A DNA stretch of 64,000 nt from positions 29,181 to 93,180 of the forward strand of contig CAMPDV010001966.1 of assembly GCA_946699065.1 (NCBI GenBank), given 5' to 3'. Source of the stretch: Loxodes magnus (Eukaryota > Ciliophora > Karyorelictea > Loxodida > Loxodidae). This document shows positions 22,955 through 33,631 of this stretch, piece by piece. The translations under genes were made by a program, and so were the position numbers. Below the pieces are notes generated by a model that was given only the letters and a program-made list of their open reading frames with translations, ran no database searches and was not told where the DNA came from. Within the stretch, counting starts at the first letter, position 1. Each line of letters begins with the position of its first letter.

Positions 22955-24425
22955 TCAATCAAATGCTATAAAGAAATCTACTAGTGGTCCTTTTTTGTAA
23001 AGAGAAGAATCACCTGCTGGAATGTTCTAAGTCTCATAAAGTTATAGAGTATATTACTTTACTTTTATAAATGTTTTGAAATCTTCTATGCTTCCAGTAT
23101 ATAAATTTCCACCTTCAAACACAATCATTAAAGTGTAAAATTAATTTCCCGATATATTTATAAATGAATTTCATGTTCTAATAAGTTCGATTTCTTTGGG
23201 ATCTTTAGAATCAAGTTCTAAAGATTCTTCAAAAGAATGAATAATTTCGCTTTAAAAAATCTGGATGAGCTTTGTTGCCTTTATGAATCTAGAAACTTCT
23301 AATATAAACAATTTAAGAAATTTAACGTCTAGCCAAAACAGCTATTTTATAAATATAGCAATCTTCATTCACTTTAAAAGTCAGAAAATTTCTCTGCCCT
23401 GTAATCTTTCATTCGTTATAAATGCTATACTTTATATTTAATTTAAATCTTAAAGTTTTTAATTTTATGCCACATTCTAGAAGTAAGATATCGAGAATTT
23501 ATCTATTTTAAGCAGCTTCTTCAGATTCTACTATACTTGAAAAATATTACTAAAACTAAGTTCCAATTTATTCGTGCATTTCAGAGTAATCTAAATCACT
23601 TAGTAATTCTTACTTAGCTTCCAGTATTCAAGTTGCTTCTTCGTCATTTTATTAGGATTATTCAGTTAAATATTCTCCTATTGTTTTATATTATTTTCTA
23701 ATTTTTATATCATAATATTTTATCTTTTTGATAGTTTCAGAAGCTTTTAGTCTGATTTCTAGTAACTTAGAAATGCTTTGATGATTTGTACTTGATTGAC
23801 TTTATAGTTTAATTTTTTGTCCATAGAGATAGGGATTTTTTTAATTTATGAAGTTAGTTAATTCTTTGTAAAGTTAAAAAAGATTTTGTAAATTTATTTC
23901 TTTGAATCTATTTGCTATTTTATTCTAATAGATGATTATTTACATATCTCTTTATTATTTTATTTCCATATAGTTGTTTATTTTATTTTATAGATTAAAT
24001 AGCCTGCCTAATATTTAATCTGTTTTAGTTATTTTAGAGTAATTTAACTTTTAAGTTATCTATTCTTTTATATTTATTAGATTATTTTAAGTTTATATCA
24101 CTTAACTCTTCCAATATCTCTATAGGTTATTTTTATTTTCCATTACTAAGTTCTAGATTCTAGAAAACTAATCTTAGAGCTATTTTTATTACTCTATTCC
24201 TTGAGATTTAGAAATTAGTTATTATAGAATAATCTCCTCAGGTTATAGTTAATTAATATTCACTTCAAATACCTGGAAATCTAAAGGACACATAAAAAGA
24301 TTGATATGAATTTATGATTAAATGCAGCAATCAAGGCAAACAACATGAGTACATAAGAGTTTTTTAGGAGAATAATTTTTAAAATCGTAAATTTGGCTAC
24401 AGTTATAGCACTAAAGCTATTCCAT
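22955..24425 (-). CDS. RING-finger protein (TRIM-like), about 490 aa
   Basis: ATG (first base 24425) opens MEQLQCYNCSQIYDFKNYSP. The RING pattern C-x2-C, then LLCTHVVCLDCC, then MCPLD follows in residues 6-60; the last metal ligand is Asp. A long Q/N/K coiled coil (residues about 90-330) leads to a conserved C-terminal domain (YIYKIAVLARRQISQ; LMIVFEGGNLYTGSIEDFKT; QNIPAGDSSLYKKGPLVDFF). It ends with tandem TGA at 22952-22957. One T in the run near 23250 is in excess for a single frame. RING plus coiled coil suggests a ubiquitin ligase; the C-terminal domain would be the target-binding part. This is the best-preserved of five copies in the window. Confidence 0.75.
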
Positions 24426-24485
24426 TTAATATAAATTTTAAAAGTTAAAAGTTTAAATAATTTAATTACAAACTAAAATTAAAAT
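24426..24485. promoter_or_regulatory. divergent promoter between RING and glycosyltransferase genes
   Basis: A 60-100 bp A+T-only spacer, TTTAATATAAATTTTAAAAG and following, conserved at 55150-55211 and also upstream of the RING copies at 15974 and 32692. Genes point away from it on both sides. Confidence 0.4.
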
Positions 24486-25240
24486 TATTAATATCCTTTA
24501 TATTTTGGCTATAGTAGGATGTATAACTATATTTCTAGGTATATTTAACTCACTTAAAATTAGGATAAAGGGAATTTAAGAAAATAAGCTAATTTTACTG
24601 AAATACAAATATTAAGATAGGAACTTTAGTCATTTAGCAAGAAATGTATATTTAATGTAAAATAAATTACTATTGACTGAAATATTTCGAATCCTCCTTC
24701 TAGTAATCTTTTATTTAACTTATAGTGAGATTAATAATTTTTTATTCATGGTTCACTTAATTATTTTGATTTTCCTGAGTTTGCAAAATTAAAATTAATA
24801 ACAATATGGATACAATTTAGTTTTGATTCATTAAGATACTAAAAATAGTAAATTTTAAACTATTCTTATGCCTTTGATACGAATAAGCTTATCAAAATAT
24901 AAGAAAATATTTCCTATATAAGGAAATAAAATATAAGGATATAGTCCATTAAATGACAACTGAGCCTATTTTTTATATCTGGGTTATTATCCAAATCATA
25001 AAAACTAAAAAAAACTTTAAAAAACTTGGTTCAGATAAAAGATGCCAATATATTTATTAGATACCTAAATAACACAAGGCTTCTGGTATAATATTTAAAT
25101 GTTGCTTACTGCAAGTGGAACAAGCTTCTTTAACAAGAAAAAAAATGAATAGAAGCCAAAAGCTTAAATTAGAATAAACTAGAGAATATTCTCAATATAT
25201 GACTGAGATAATAGTATGAAATGATTTAAATAAGTCTAGT
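24486..25240 (+). pseudogene. truncated glycosyltransferase copy
   Basis: Reverse-complement match to the 5-prime third of the gene at 55190-53095: both contain the signal-anchor region (LYILAIVGCITIFLGIF here), the SNPPSGHLQ equivalent and the ASGTSFFNKK equivalent. Frame-shifts and the abrupt end near 25240, before the catalytic part, mark it as a dead fragment. Confidence 0.7.
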
Positions 25241-25449
25241 CTATTAAACTTTCTTAGAAAATCATTATAAATAATCTTGGTTTTTCTAAGAATAATATAT
25301 TTATTTATTATCATATCTTACATGCAATATAGGATTTAAATAAAGAGTAGGTTTTAAGAAAACTTAAGAAATTATTTTAAATTCTGGTTGCTTTAAATTT
25401 AAACTTAGATATTATTAGATTATTTTTCTATTATTGCTCTATATTTTAG

Positions 25450-25960
25450 TTTTAAAATTTATTTATATATTACATACTTAGAATTTAAAACTTAATCTAT
25501 AATAATTTTAAGGTTTATAAAATATCTTAAAGCTTGCTTTTATAGAAATCTATCAAATAAATTATGTTTTTATTTCTTAAAAGTTCCTTTCTCTTCACTA
25601 ACTAATTTTAGCAAACAAGTTGCTTACTGTGATTCCAAATGTATATAGTAATATATTTTCGCCTTCTATTTAAGATATTTGATAAAAAGCTTTTCATTAG
25701 AATTAAGTGCTTTTATACGTTTTTTTTCTTGTAGACTTATTCTATGTAAGTTATTCCAAAACCTGGTAAATTAATAAGAAAAATTTGGGATAACTAACTT
25801 CAAACTAAATCAAAATGCTAGATATTTATTGGCTTAATCTTATCCTTATTTCTACCTTTGGTATTATCGTTCTTAAAGTGTATAATAATTTAATTTTTTA
25901 TTAACGTGGAAATTAAATAATCATAAGCGTCAAATGATCAGAGTAAAAATATTAATTTAA
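25450..25960 (-). CDS. hypothetical protein fragment
   Basis: Minus-strand reading gives INIQHFDLVWSQLSQIFLIN and, one base over, ISLQEKKRIKALNSNEKLFI, IYYYIHLESQQATCLLKLVS. Both look real, so one indel near 25770 is likely. No start or stop is fixed and no family recognised. Confidence 0.3.
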
Positions 25961-26439
25961 TAATTGATAATTCACACTAAAGCTTAGCATTATATATTTT
26001 TATTTATAATTTAGCAAGCATTGGATATGTTTAATACTAGTATTTATTAGTTATGCTTTAATTAAATATCAGATGCTTAATTAAATATATTGTAAATTTT
26101 AGCGGAAGAGAACAAGCTTAAATTCATAAAATGATTATTATACATAATTTATTTTATTTTAAGTTGATATTAATAAGGTATTTTTACTTAAAGATATAAG
26201 CTTAATCCTTATATAAAAGAACTTTAAATTCAAAGTTTAAAGCTTATTAAACATTTAAGATATTCATACTAAATATTTTTATTTTTGCTTATTTAGCTTA
26301 TTTTAAAGGATCACTTTTATTATTTTCAAAAATTAAATAGTTTAAGGATTTGATAGCAAAAAATTTATTATATCCCTTAATTTTAAATTATATCTGCTTC
26401 TGGAAAAAATTATTATGAGAAATTAATATTTTTTATAAA

Positions 26440-28360
26440 ATTCTAAGCTTACTCTTTACTTTAGCCATCTTTATGTTTATCATTTATTTTAAAGGTTTTT
26501 AGTACTTTTTATTAATTTTAAGATTATTTATCTTTCTAGCTTTTATTAATAATTTCTTCAACTTTAATATCATGATTCAGATTTAAAAAAACACATAATT
26601 TTAATTTAGCTTTCCTTATTATTGCTTCCCTTTACTCCTTTTTATTTAAAAAGAATTTATAATCAAATCTATTAACTTAGTTACGCTAGTAGATTCTTTA
26701 AATTTTATCTGTTTCAAATAGTTTTTAAGTAATATGTTTCAAAGCTTTATGAAAATTACATTTCACAATATCTCTTTAAGCGAACATTTTTTAGATTCAA
26801 TTGTTCTCCCAACAAATCCATAAGCAACTGTTTTAATTTTAGTTTTTTTATTTAGTTCCTTACAAATCTAATAACCTCTTAACCCATTAAAATGATAGGA
26901 TAAAACTTAATTCTAAATTATTAGATTTGAGACTATCTAACAATTATATAGGTTTGGATACTTCTTATCTAATTTTAGACTTTTACTTTTAAAAATTTCA
27001 CTTTTTTCCTAAAATTATTTTAAATCCTGATAAATCAAAATAATTTTTTGTAAATTCTGCCTTATTATCATTATTAGCCTTTTCTTTTATACATTTTTCT
27101 TATAAATTCTTTTGTAAATAAATTTTTTATTCCTCCAACTATAATGAGAGGATCTAATATAACACTAGGATTAGCAACAGTTTCAGGAAGATTTAAATTA
27201 CATTTGTTTCAATAATCATTCTTAATATCATATTTTCATATATCACTCAAATATTAATCATTTTAATTTACTCCTCCAAATGAATAAATATTTTCTTCTT
27301 TTTTATCAGTTACTAAAGTTTATTAGAATATTCCAAATGGAAATTAAGAACAGTATTATTTTTTATTCTAATTTCCTATCTTTAATTTTTCTACTGTATT
27401 TAAGTAATTACTATTATAGTTTTTCGAAGGTGAACAACAAGGTCATCTTCATCAGAGGTTGGGGAAGTTAAGTACCCATAATCGACTTTATGTCTTCCTC
27501 TGCTTTGGTTTGGCCTCGAGACATAAGATTCTTAGACCTTCGACGTTGGCTTGACTTGATTTCGTTTTATTTTTAATACTGGAACAAAAAAGAAATAATA
27601 TTGCGAGCTTCATCAGAGGTAGGTAATTTAAGTACCCATAATTGACACATGTCGTCCTCTGCTTTGGTGATGCAATGAGACACAATCCTGCCATGTCCTT
27701 GGATTTCCAGCAAGTATTAAAGATTACGAGTATTCTAAAATTATATCAGTATTGAACATTTTTATCAGTACTGAATAATTATACCAGTATTGAACAAGGT
27801 TTATCAGTATCTGATAATTTTATCAGTAACAAACATTCTTGTCAGTATGAAACATTTTTTTTAAAGAGTTGCGCACCCAACGAAAGTGCTACGCGCTCTA
27901 TAATCAAATTTATTTATTTATTTATTTATTATTATTACTAAAACCTCCAACTACATAAATAAAGCTCTAAGCTGCTGCTATTCCGAAATCAACTCTTCCT
28001 TAGTTAAGTTCATTAGTTTCTCTACTATTTCCTTAAAATTCGAATTATCAAGTTTCTTTCAATCCTAACTCATTTTTTTTCCTCCGACTAAGAATAATTA
28101 ATTTTTATATTCAATACTTCTACTTAAAGAAGGAACTTTTACTTATATTTCTATATTTTTTTATTTATTCTGTTTTTATATTAAATAACAAAAGAAATTT
28201 AGTTTCTATTATGAATCAGTGAATATATTATGATTCCTTGTGAATATAATCTTTTTATCTTGCTTATTTTATATCTTCCTAAATAATTTTTTAATCATCT
28301 TTCTTAGGTTTAGTTATTTCTTCTGCTATAATTTTAGAATTTAAGTCTGTTAAGATTTGG
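26440..28360 (-). pseudogene. Kelch-repeat gene interrupted by SINE-like element B
   Basis: Minus-strand Kelch blades are clear on both sides of an insertion. Upstream: NQLFLVGGKKNELGLKETW and GRVDFGIAAAQSFIYVVGGF (about 28110-27936). Downstream: NNYLNTVEKLKIGNQ, EENIYSFGGVNQNDQYLSDI, WKYDIKNDYWNKCNLNLPET, ILDPLIIVGGIKN (27415-27080). The break falls between two Asn codons of one blade and holds 27412-27935. A further stretch to 26500 (LNKKTKIKTVAYGFVGRTIE) loosely resembles the end of a receiver domain, in another frame. Kelch propellers bind partner proteins; this one is split, so presumably dead unless another copy exists. Confidence 0.7.
27412..27935 (+). mobile_element. SINE-like element B, copy 1
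   Basis: About 520 bp, also at 32922-33447 and 61941-62440 (both inverted). It has a G+C-rich head containing two diverged direct repeats of about 65 bp (CATCAGAGGT ... CTCTGCTTTGGT at 27450-27513 and 27610-27667), then six degenerate repeats of about 20 bp built on TATCAGTATTGAACA (27745-27850), then the shared hairpin tail and (ATTT)n. No coding potential. Its 5-prime end is about 10 bp shorter than the other copies. Confidence 0.8.
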
Positions 28361-28559
28361 AAAGGATATTAATGAAGGTGAAATAATTTTGTCATTTGAG
28401 TTATTCATTTAGAATACTTGATCTTAGATGAGTTGAGTGAAAATCATATTTGAGTTATTGTTCTCGTAAAAGTGTTTTATTAGAATTATATTATAATGTG
28501 TTATTTGAGTGAATTAGATTTAAAAGCTATTAGCTAATAATTTATTATATTTTTACTTA

Positions 28560-28960
28560 TTTTATTTTACTTTTCTATTATTTTAACTCTTCAGTTCCTT
28601 AAGTTTCTATTCTTATTGCTATCTTTTTATAATTTATTCTTCATTCTATTTCAGTATATTTACTCACTCATCGTTAATAAATAAATCTTCGAATTTGAAT
28701 CTAACACTTTATAGCAAATACAGCAACTCATTTAATCCTATAAATACTTCTAAGTCTTTAGAATTAAACTGCAGAAAGTATGTCCACAAGGTAAGAAAGT
28801 AGGAATAACATTAGTTAAGTTAAAAGGATAGAAGCAACACTAGCATAGTGAGATAGATTATATTTGATTATAAATAATTGATTAAAGGAGGTTTAAAAGG
28901 TATAATAATAACAGTTTAGATAAGAAATAAAATATTAGTATGATGAAAGGAAATTTTATA
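28560..28960 (-). CDS. RING-like zinc-finger fragment
   Basis: Minus-strand reading gives ISLCQCCFYPFNLTNVIPTF then LPCGHTFCSLILKTQ and MSCCICYKVLDSNSKIYLLT, i.e. C-x2-C ... CGHTFC ... C-x2-C, a RING finger missing one ligand. A Lys-rich helical region follows. No ATG was found upstream in frame, so it may be a remnant or have an upstream exon. Confidence 0.4.
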
Positions 28961-29710
28961 ATTTAAGTTTAAATATCTGCTATAAAACATATTTGCTGAT
29001 AAAGATTCTTATTTAAGAAGTATTTTGATATAATTTATATTAGTTTTTAATTAAAAGTTGTAAATGAAGTTTTTAATTTCCATAAGCTATACATTAAAAG
29101 AGGATTTAACTTAAAAGATTGATTGAAATAAGGTATTTATAGTAGACTAATATAGTTTAAAGTAAATAACTATAGTTATCTTATGAGAAATTTAAAAATA
29201 GAAAATATAAAAAATGAATGAAAGTTAAAAGAATAGTAAGTTATAATAAATATTAGTATACAAATATTTTAAAATAAAATAATAATGTAAAATGTATGTG
29301 ATATTCATAAATATAGTAAATATTCATAAAAATACATATAATTTTACTTTCTAAATATAAATTATTATTATAATATAAGAAATTCTAAATAGTTAGCTTA
29401 AAGCCTAAAATAATTAATAAAACTAATAAAAACTGATTAAACTAAAATTAATTAATTTATAAATACTAGAAATAAATTAAAATATTTATAATTAAAAATT
29501 TATAAATAAAAATAACAAAATAATTTAAACTTATATTCAAATAAAATACTTCTAATCAAAAAACTATTATCTATATCATAAATACTATAAAAAAACTATT
29601 ATTATTATTTTATATTTATAATTATTCAAAATTATCAGTAATTCATATAAAATTAAAACATCAATGTAAGAGAAGTTATATATCATAAATATTAATATTA
29701 TATATAAATA
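28961..29710. other. A+T-rich DNA, no gene recognised
   Basis: Low complexity with AATTATA runs; nothing supported. Confidence 0.35.
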
Positions 29711-30015
29711 GGGAGGAGCAAACCTCCAACTGAGACTCACTTAAATTCTGGTACCAGGAAGTACTCCATAGGTGAAGAACTATCCAAGAGAAGACGAGAT
29801 CGAAGAGGCATCAAGTGCAATAATGACGAAAGATGCTCGATATTCAGGTCTCTTAGGGTAGCATTCCGAGCGCGGTCATATAGAAGACAAAATTTGCAAG
29901 GGAATGCTAGTACTGTGGAAGACTTCAACAAGGAATTTTTTAACTTTAAAAAAATCTTTATTAAAGAGCTGCGCAACCTTGAGGTGCTACGAGCTCTATA
30001 ATCTCATTTATTTAT
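29711..30015 (+). mobile_element. short LINE derivative A, copy 2
   Basis: Second copy of the 6871 element. Here the whole insert can be read in one frame: PPTETHLNSGTRKYSIGEEL, then NNDERCSIFRSLRVAFRARS, then DFNKEFFNFKKIFIKELRNL, EVLRAL, then TAA read as Gln. So it may still encode a peptide of about 95 residues made of an ORF1 start joined to a LINE end. It ends with the conserved hairpin tail and ATTTATTTA. Confidence 0.7.
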
Positions 30016-30419
30016 AAGAAAAATAACTATAAAAGGAATAATATTTATAAACTTAATTTATTTAAATTTTTTAAACATTATATTATTAAAGTAGATTAAT
30101 ATAAAAATTATATTAAGGTACAAACTAATATTTAATAGGCTACAACTATAAAATTATTTATCTTGTTCTTATAAATTTAAAAATTTGGTCAAAAAAATAG
30201 TTTATAGGTAATAGATCTATTTATGATAGAAAATTATTTAAAAATAGCTGAAGAAATAAACAAAAGGAAATATAGAATTGTAGGATATTTTATTCTGTTT
30301 AGAATTTATTTATCTGCTTAGAAACTAAATATAAAAATTTATAGATTATATTTAAAATTATAATTTCTTAATATTCTATTTCATAATTAATTAAATAATT
30401 AAAAATAGTTTTGCAGTAG
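30016..30419. other. A+T-rich DNA, no gene recognised
   Basis: Nothing supported between two retroelement insertions. Confidence 0.35.
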
Positions 30420-30905
30420 TTCATGACCGCTGTTCAAAGAAGTTTATAAATTTGTGAGAAGGTGGCTCTTGAATATCATAAAGTTTTCTTCTTTAAGTTC
30501 TGTTTAATATAATCATAGCAGTTGTTAATTTTCTTTTCTTCTATAGATTTATCTTTCTTGATTGCAATAAAGTTGTTCTCTTTTTCTTTTTTCCTAGATT
30601 CAATAATGTTTTTTAAATTTTAAGAATTTTCAGCAATTTCTATATAAATGTTATTAGCTACTACAGTAGTAGCAGCGGTTCCTTTTACTTATTTTCATTT
30701 TTCACTATTATTATTAATTGTTTTCTTTTTTTATTTCCATGCTTTTAAATTGGGAGTTAAGGTTTTAACTTTGAAGAATGATTTAAAGCTGTTAATTTTA
30801 GTCCTATATCCTTTAAGCTTAGTTCTTCGCCTATGGGGTACTTCCTATTACCAGAGTTTAAATCAGTTTCAGTTGGAGGATTGATCCTCCCTATTTATTA
30901 ATATA
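30420..30905 (-). mobile_element. retroelement ORF1 with CCHC knuckle, inverted
   Basis: On the minus strand the insert starts GGGAGGATCAATCCTCC and reads PPTETDLNSGNRKYPIGEEL, the same head as element A. After a charged linker a second frame gives KRNRCYYCSSQQHLYRNCWK, an intact C-x2-C-x4-H-x4-C zinc knuckle, then FKKHYWIQEKRKREQLYCNQ. It links the head of element A to a full ORF1 protein. Frame change and missing 3-prime end indicate a broken copy. Confidence 0.65.
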
Positions 30906-31670
30906 ATATAATTTTACAATTTGCAATAAGACACTCATACTAATCTTTAGTACAGGAGCATTTAAAAAGAGTAAATAGTTTAATTTGTGGTAGTTAATAA
31001 GATAATCCAAAAGTTGTTAAAATGATTTAAGATAGACAAAGTGATGAAGAAATTAAATTTATCTCTTATTTAAAAGAAATTATGATGGAAAATACTAATT
31101 AAAAGAGAGATTAAATATAAATAACTTTTGAATATTTTGGCATAATAAATAGTTGATAATCAGATAAATAGTTTCATATATTTAGTATTAAGAAACTTTT
31201 AATTATAATTTTCAAGTATTAAATAAAAAATTAAATTAATACATAAAATATCTTCCAAATTTTTAAATTCGAAGAAATCTTAGTGAGAAAATCCTTGAAA
31301 TTAGATGCTTTAAAAGAGTAAAAAATCAGCGTAGATGTAAAAGAGTATATAAAAGTATATTAAAGTAAAAAAGAAATTAATTAAAGAATTAAATTAATTC
31401 CTATAAAAATCAAGAAAATTAGATAAAGAAATAAAATTCACTTAATTGTTTAGGCAAGTAAAAAAAAAGAAGAAAATAAAATAAATATTGCTTGAAATAA
31501 ATAAGGATAATTTGTTTATACTTTACAAAATAAAATGCTACAAAAATAAAGAAAGAGAAACTAAATTTAAGATATTTTTACTGTTGAAAATATCAATAGT
31601 AGTATTAGAAGTTTAGTAGGAATCATTTAATAAGTTTTTAAGCAAAATTTTATATAGTTATTTAATTTAA
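30906..31670 (+). pseudogene. host gene fragment between two retroelements
   Basis: A single protein-like frame, ICGSQQDNPKVVKMIQDRQS, DEEIKFISYLKEIMMENTNQ, FEEILVRKSLKLDALKEQKI, VQASKKKEENKINIAWNKQG, TVENINSSIRSLVGII, runs from the edge of the inverted ORF1 insertion to the start of the composite segment. It has no natural start or stop; both ends are cut by insertions. Family not recognised. Confidence 0.5.
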
Positions 31671-31729
31671 AATAATTTAGAAATTTAAGTTATAGATATT
31701 TATTCTTTTAATAATATATAAAAGAATAA

Positions 31730-32540
31730 ATGGAATTTCATATCGGGCAACATCTTAGTAAAGGCGAGAAAAAGAAGGCTAAAAAAAGCTCTTCTTATTT
31801 AAAATTAAAAACAGCAGGCCACTGAAAACTCAAGCTCCTCATCTCCTTATTAAGGTAAGCGCATGGTTGGTCCTGAAACTTATGGAATTGACGCAGAACA
31901 AATAGGGTAACTTAAATCAGTTATCAAGAAACAAGAGGAAACTATTTATAACCTTTCGATTTAACTTAGAGAAATTTTAACCAACTATGATCAACTAAAC
32001 AATGAAATAGATTAACTCAAGACTATATTGGTAAATAACAAGTAAATTACTAGATAATAAATTTGATCTTAATCTTAATAACCTCCATCATCAAGTGTAG
32101 CAATGCAGGTCGAAGTTGTATAAGAAAACTAAATAATCTCTCAATCTGCAGTACAACAAGTTGAAGAAGGAAATAGAATTGAAACAATTTAAATGAAAAC
32201 AAGAATTGAATAAATTGAAAGATTTTTGAATTTAAAAACTTAAACGAAAACCTAAAGAAAAAAATGCTTATTTTGTTAATCTCAAAATCACTTATTAAGA
32301 AAATGTTGAAACTTTTAAATGCTCAAAAGAAATAATGAATAAAAAACATGAAAAGAGATCACAAGACTATTTATAACTAAAAATGGAATTTACAAAAGAA
32401 AATTGTTCCAGTCAAAAGATTCTGTGCATGAACTTTTAGGTTAAGCTTCCAACACAAAAAGCTTGTGGAATCCAACCACATAAAAAAATAGTGGTCATCG
32501 GAAGCAGGTTGCAAATCCTGTCAAAGATAAACACTTTTGA
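31730..32540 (+). CDS. retroelement ORF1, CCHC zinc knuckle (copy 2)
   Basis: Same as 15012-15822, including the A7 run that separates MEFHIGQHLSKGEKKKAKK from the coiled-coil frame, the intact knuckle KKCLFCQSQNHLLRKC and the TGA end. Coding-neutral and amino-acid changes are few, so duplication was recent. Confidence 0.65.
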
Positions 32541-32691
32541 ACTTTAAGTATATTATATTATTATATTAATAATATATAAAATTAAAGAAATATAAAATTA
32601 AATTAAACTTTTATTTTAGTAAAACAATAAAATAATTTATTTATAATCTTAAAATTTTATTTACATTTTTAACTTTTAAAATTTATATTAA

Positions 32692-33631
32692 ATGGAATAG
32701 CTTTAGTGCTACAAGTGTAAGCAACTTTATGGCTTTTTAAATTACTCTCCTAAAACTCTAACGTACTCATGTTATTTGCCTTTATTGCTGCATTTAATCA
32801 TAAATTTATATCAATCTTTTCATGTGTCCTTTAGATTTCCACATGTTTGAAGCATAGATTTTTAAAATAAAACCTGATGTGAATATTTTATAATTACTAA
32901 CTATTAAATCCCAGAAAACAGAATAAATAAATAAATAAATAAATTTGATTATAGAGCGCGTAGCACTTTCGTTGGTGCGCAACTCTTTAAAAAAAATGTT
33001 TCATACTGACAAGAATGTTTGTTACTGATAAAATTATCAGATAATGATAAATCTTGTTCAATACTGGTATAATTATTCAGTACTGATAAAAATGTTCAAT
33101 ACTGATATAATTTTAGAATACTCGTAATCTTTAATACTTGCTGGAGGTCCAAGGACATGGCAGGATTGTGTCTCATTGCATCACCAAAGCAGAGGACGAC
33201 ATGTGTCAATTATGGGTACTTAAATTTCCCACCTCTGATGAAGCTCGCAATATTATTTCTTTTTCGTTCCAGAATTAAAAATAAACGAAACCAGTGCCGA
33301 AGGTCTAAGAATCTTATGTCTCGAGGCCAAACCAAACAGAGGAAGACATAAAGTCGATTACGGGTACTTAACTTCCCCAACCTCTGATGAAGACGACCTT
33401 GTTGTTCACCTTCGAACAACTATGGCGGTTTTTAAATATATATATAATAAAATTAACTCTAAGATTAGTTTGCTAGAATCCAAAACTTAGTAATGGACAA
33501 TAAAAATAATTTATAGAGATATTGTAAGAGTTAAGTGATATAAACTATAATAGTAAATATAAAAGAATAAATGACTTAAAAGTTTAATTACTCTAAATAA
33601 ATTAAATAGATTAAATATTAGGCAGGCTATT
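32692..33631 (+). pseudogene. RING gene 5-prime fragment, copy D
   Basis: Starts MEQLQCYKCKQLYGF and carries the same 2-bp loss in the RING as copy 15974, so it derives from that already broken gene. It is split by element B and ends at the SINE C insertion point (33615-33631); the C-terminal domain is absent. Confidence 0.75.
32922..33447 (-). mobile_element. SINE-like element B, copy 2 (nested)
   Basis: Inverted relative to 27412-27935. Its (AAAT)n tail and hairpin are at the left (GAGCGCGTAGC near 32955), its head at the right (CGAACAACTATGGCGG, 33413-33428). Copy 1 of the composite segment has the uninterrupted site (CAGAATAATAAAATTAAC at 16200), which dates this insertion after the duplication. 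Confidence 0.85.

Larger units (their letters stand above)
21290..25240 (+). repeat. three-gene block, copy B of an inverted duplication
   Basis: The order 518-aa gene (+), RING gene (-), glycosyltransferase (+) reappears as reverse complement at about 54480-57240. Similarity is visible along coding and spacer DNA, with scattered substitutions and indels. Here the RING and 518-aa genes are intact and the glycosyltransferase is truncated; in the other copy the reverse holds. Confidence 0.85.

Noticed and set aside
26500-26950. Receiver (response regulator) domain fused to the Kelch gene
   Set aside because: Only the last strand region (TKIKTVAYGFVG) resembles a receiver; the phospho-acceptor Asp and the DD pair are not visible.
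33157-33419. Short standard-code ORFs in element B (starting MAGLCLIASPKQ and on the other strand)
   Set aside because: They appear in each copy only because the element is repeated; the opposite strand is open too and the 20-bp repeats and tail are non-coding.
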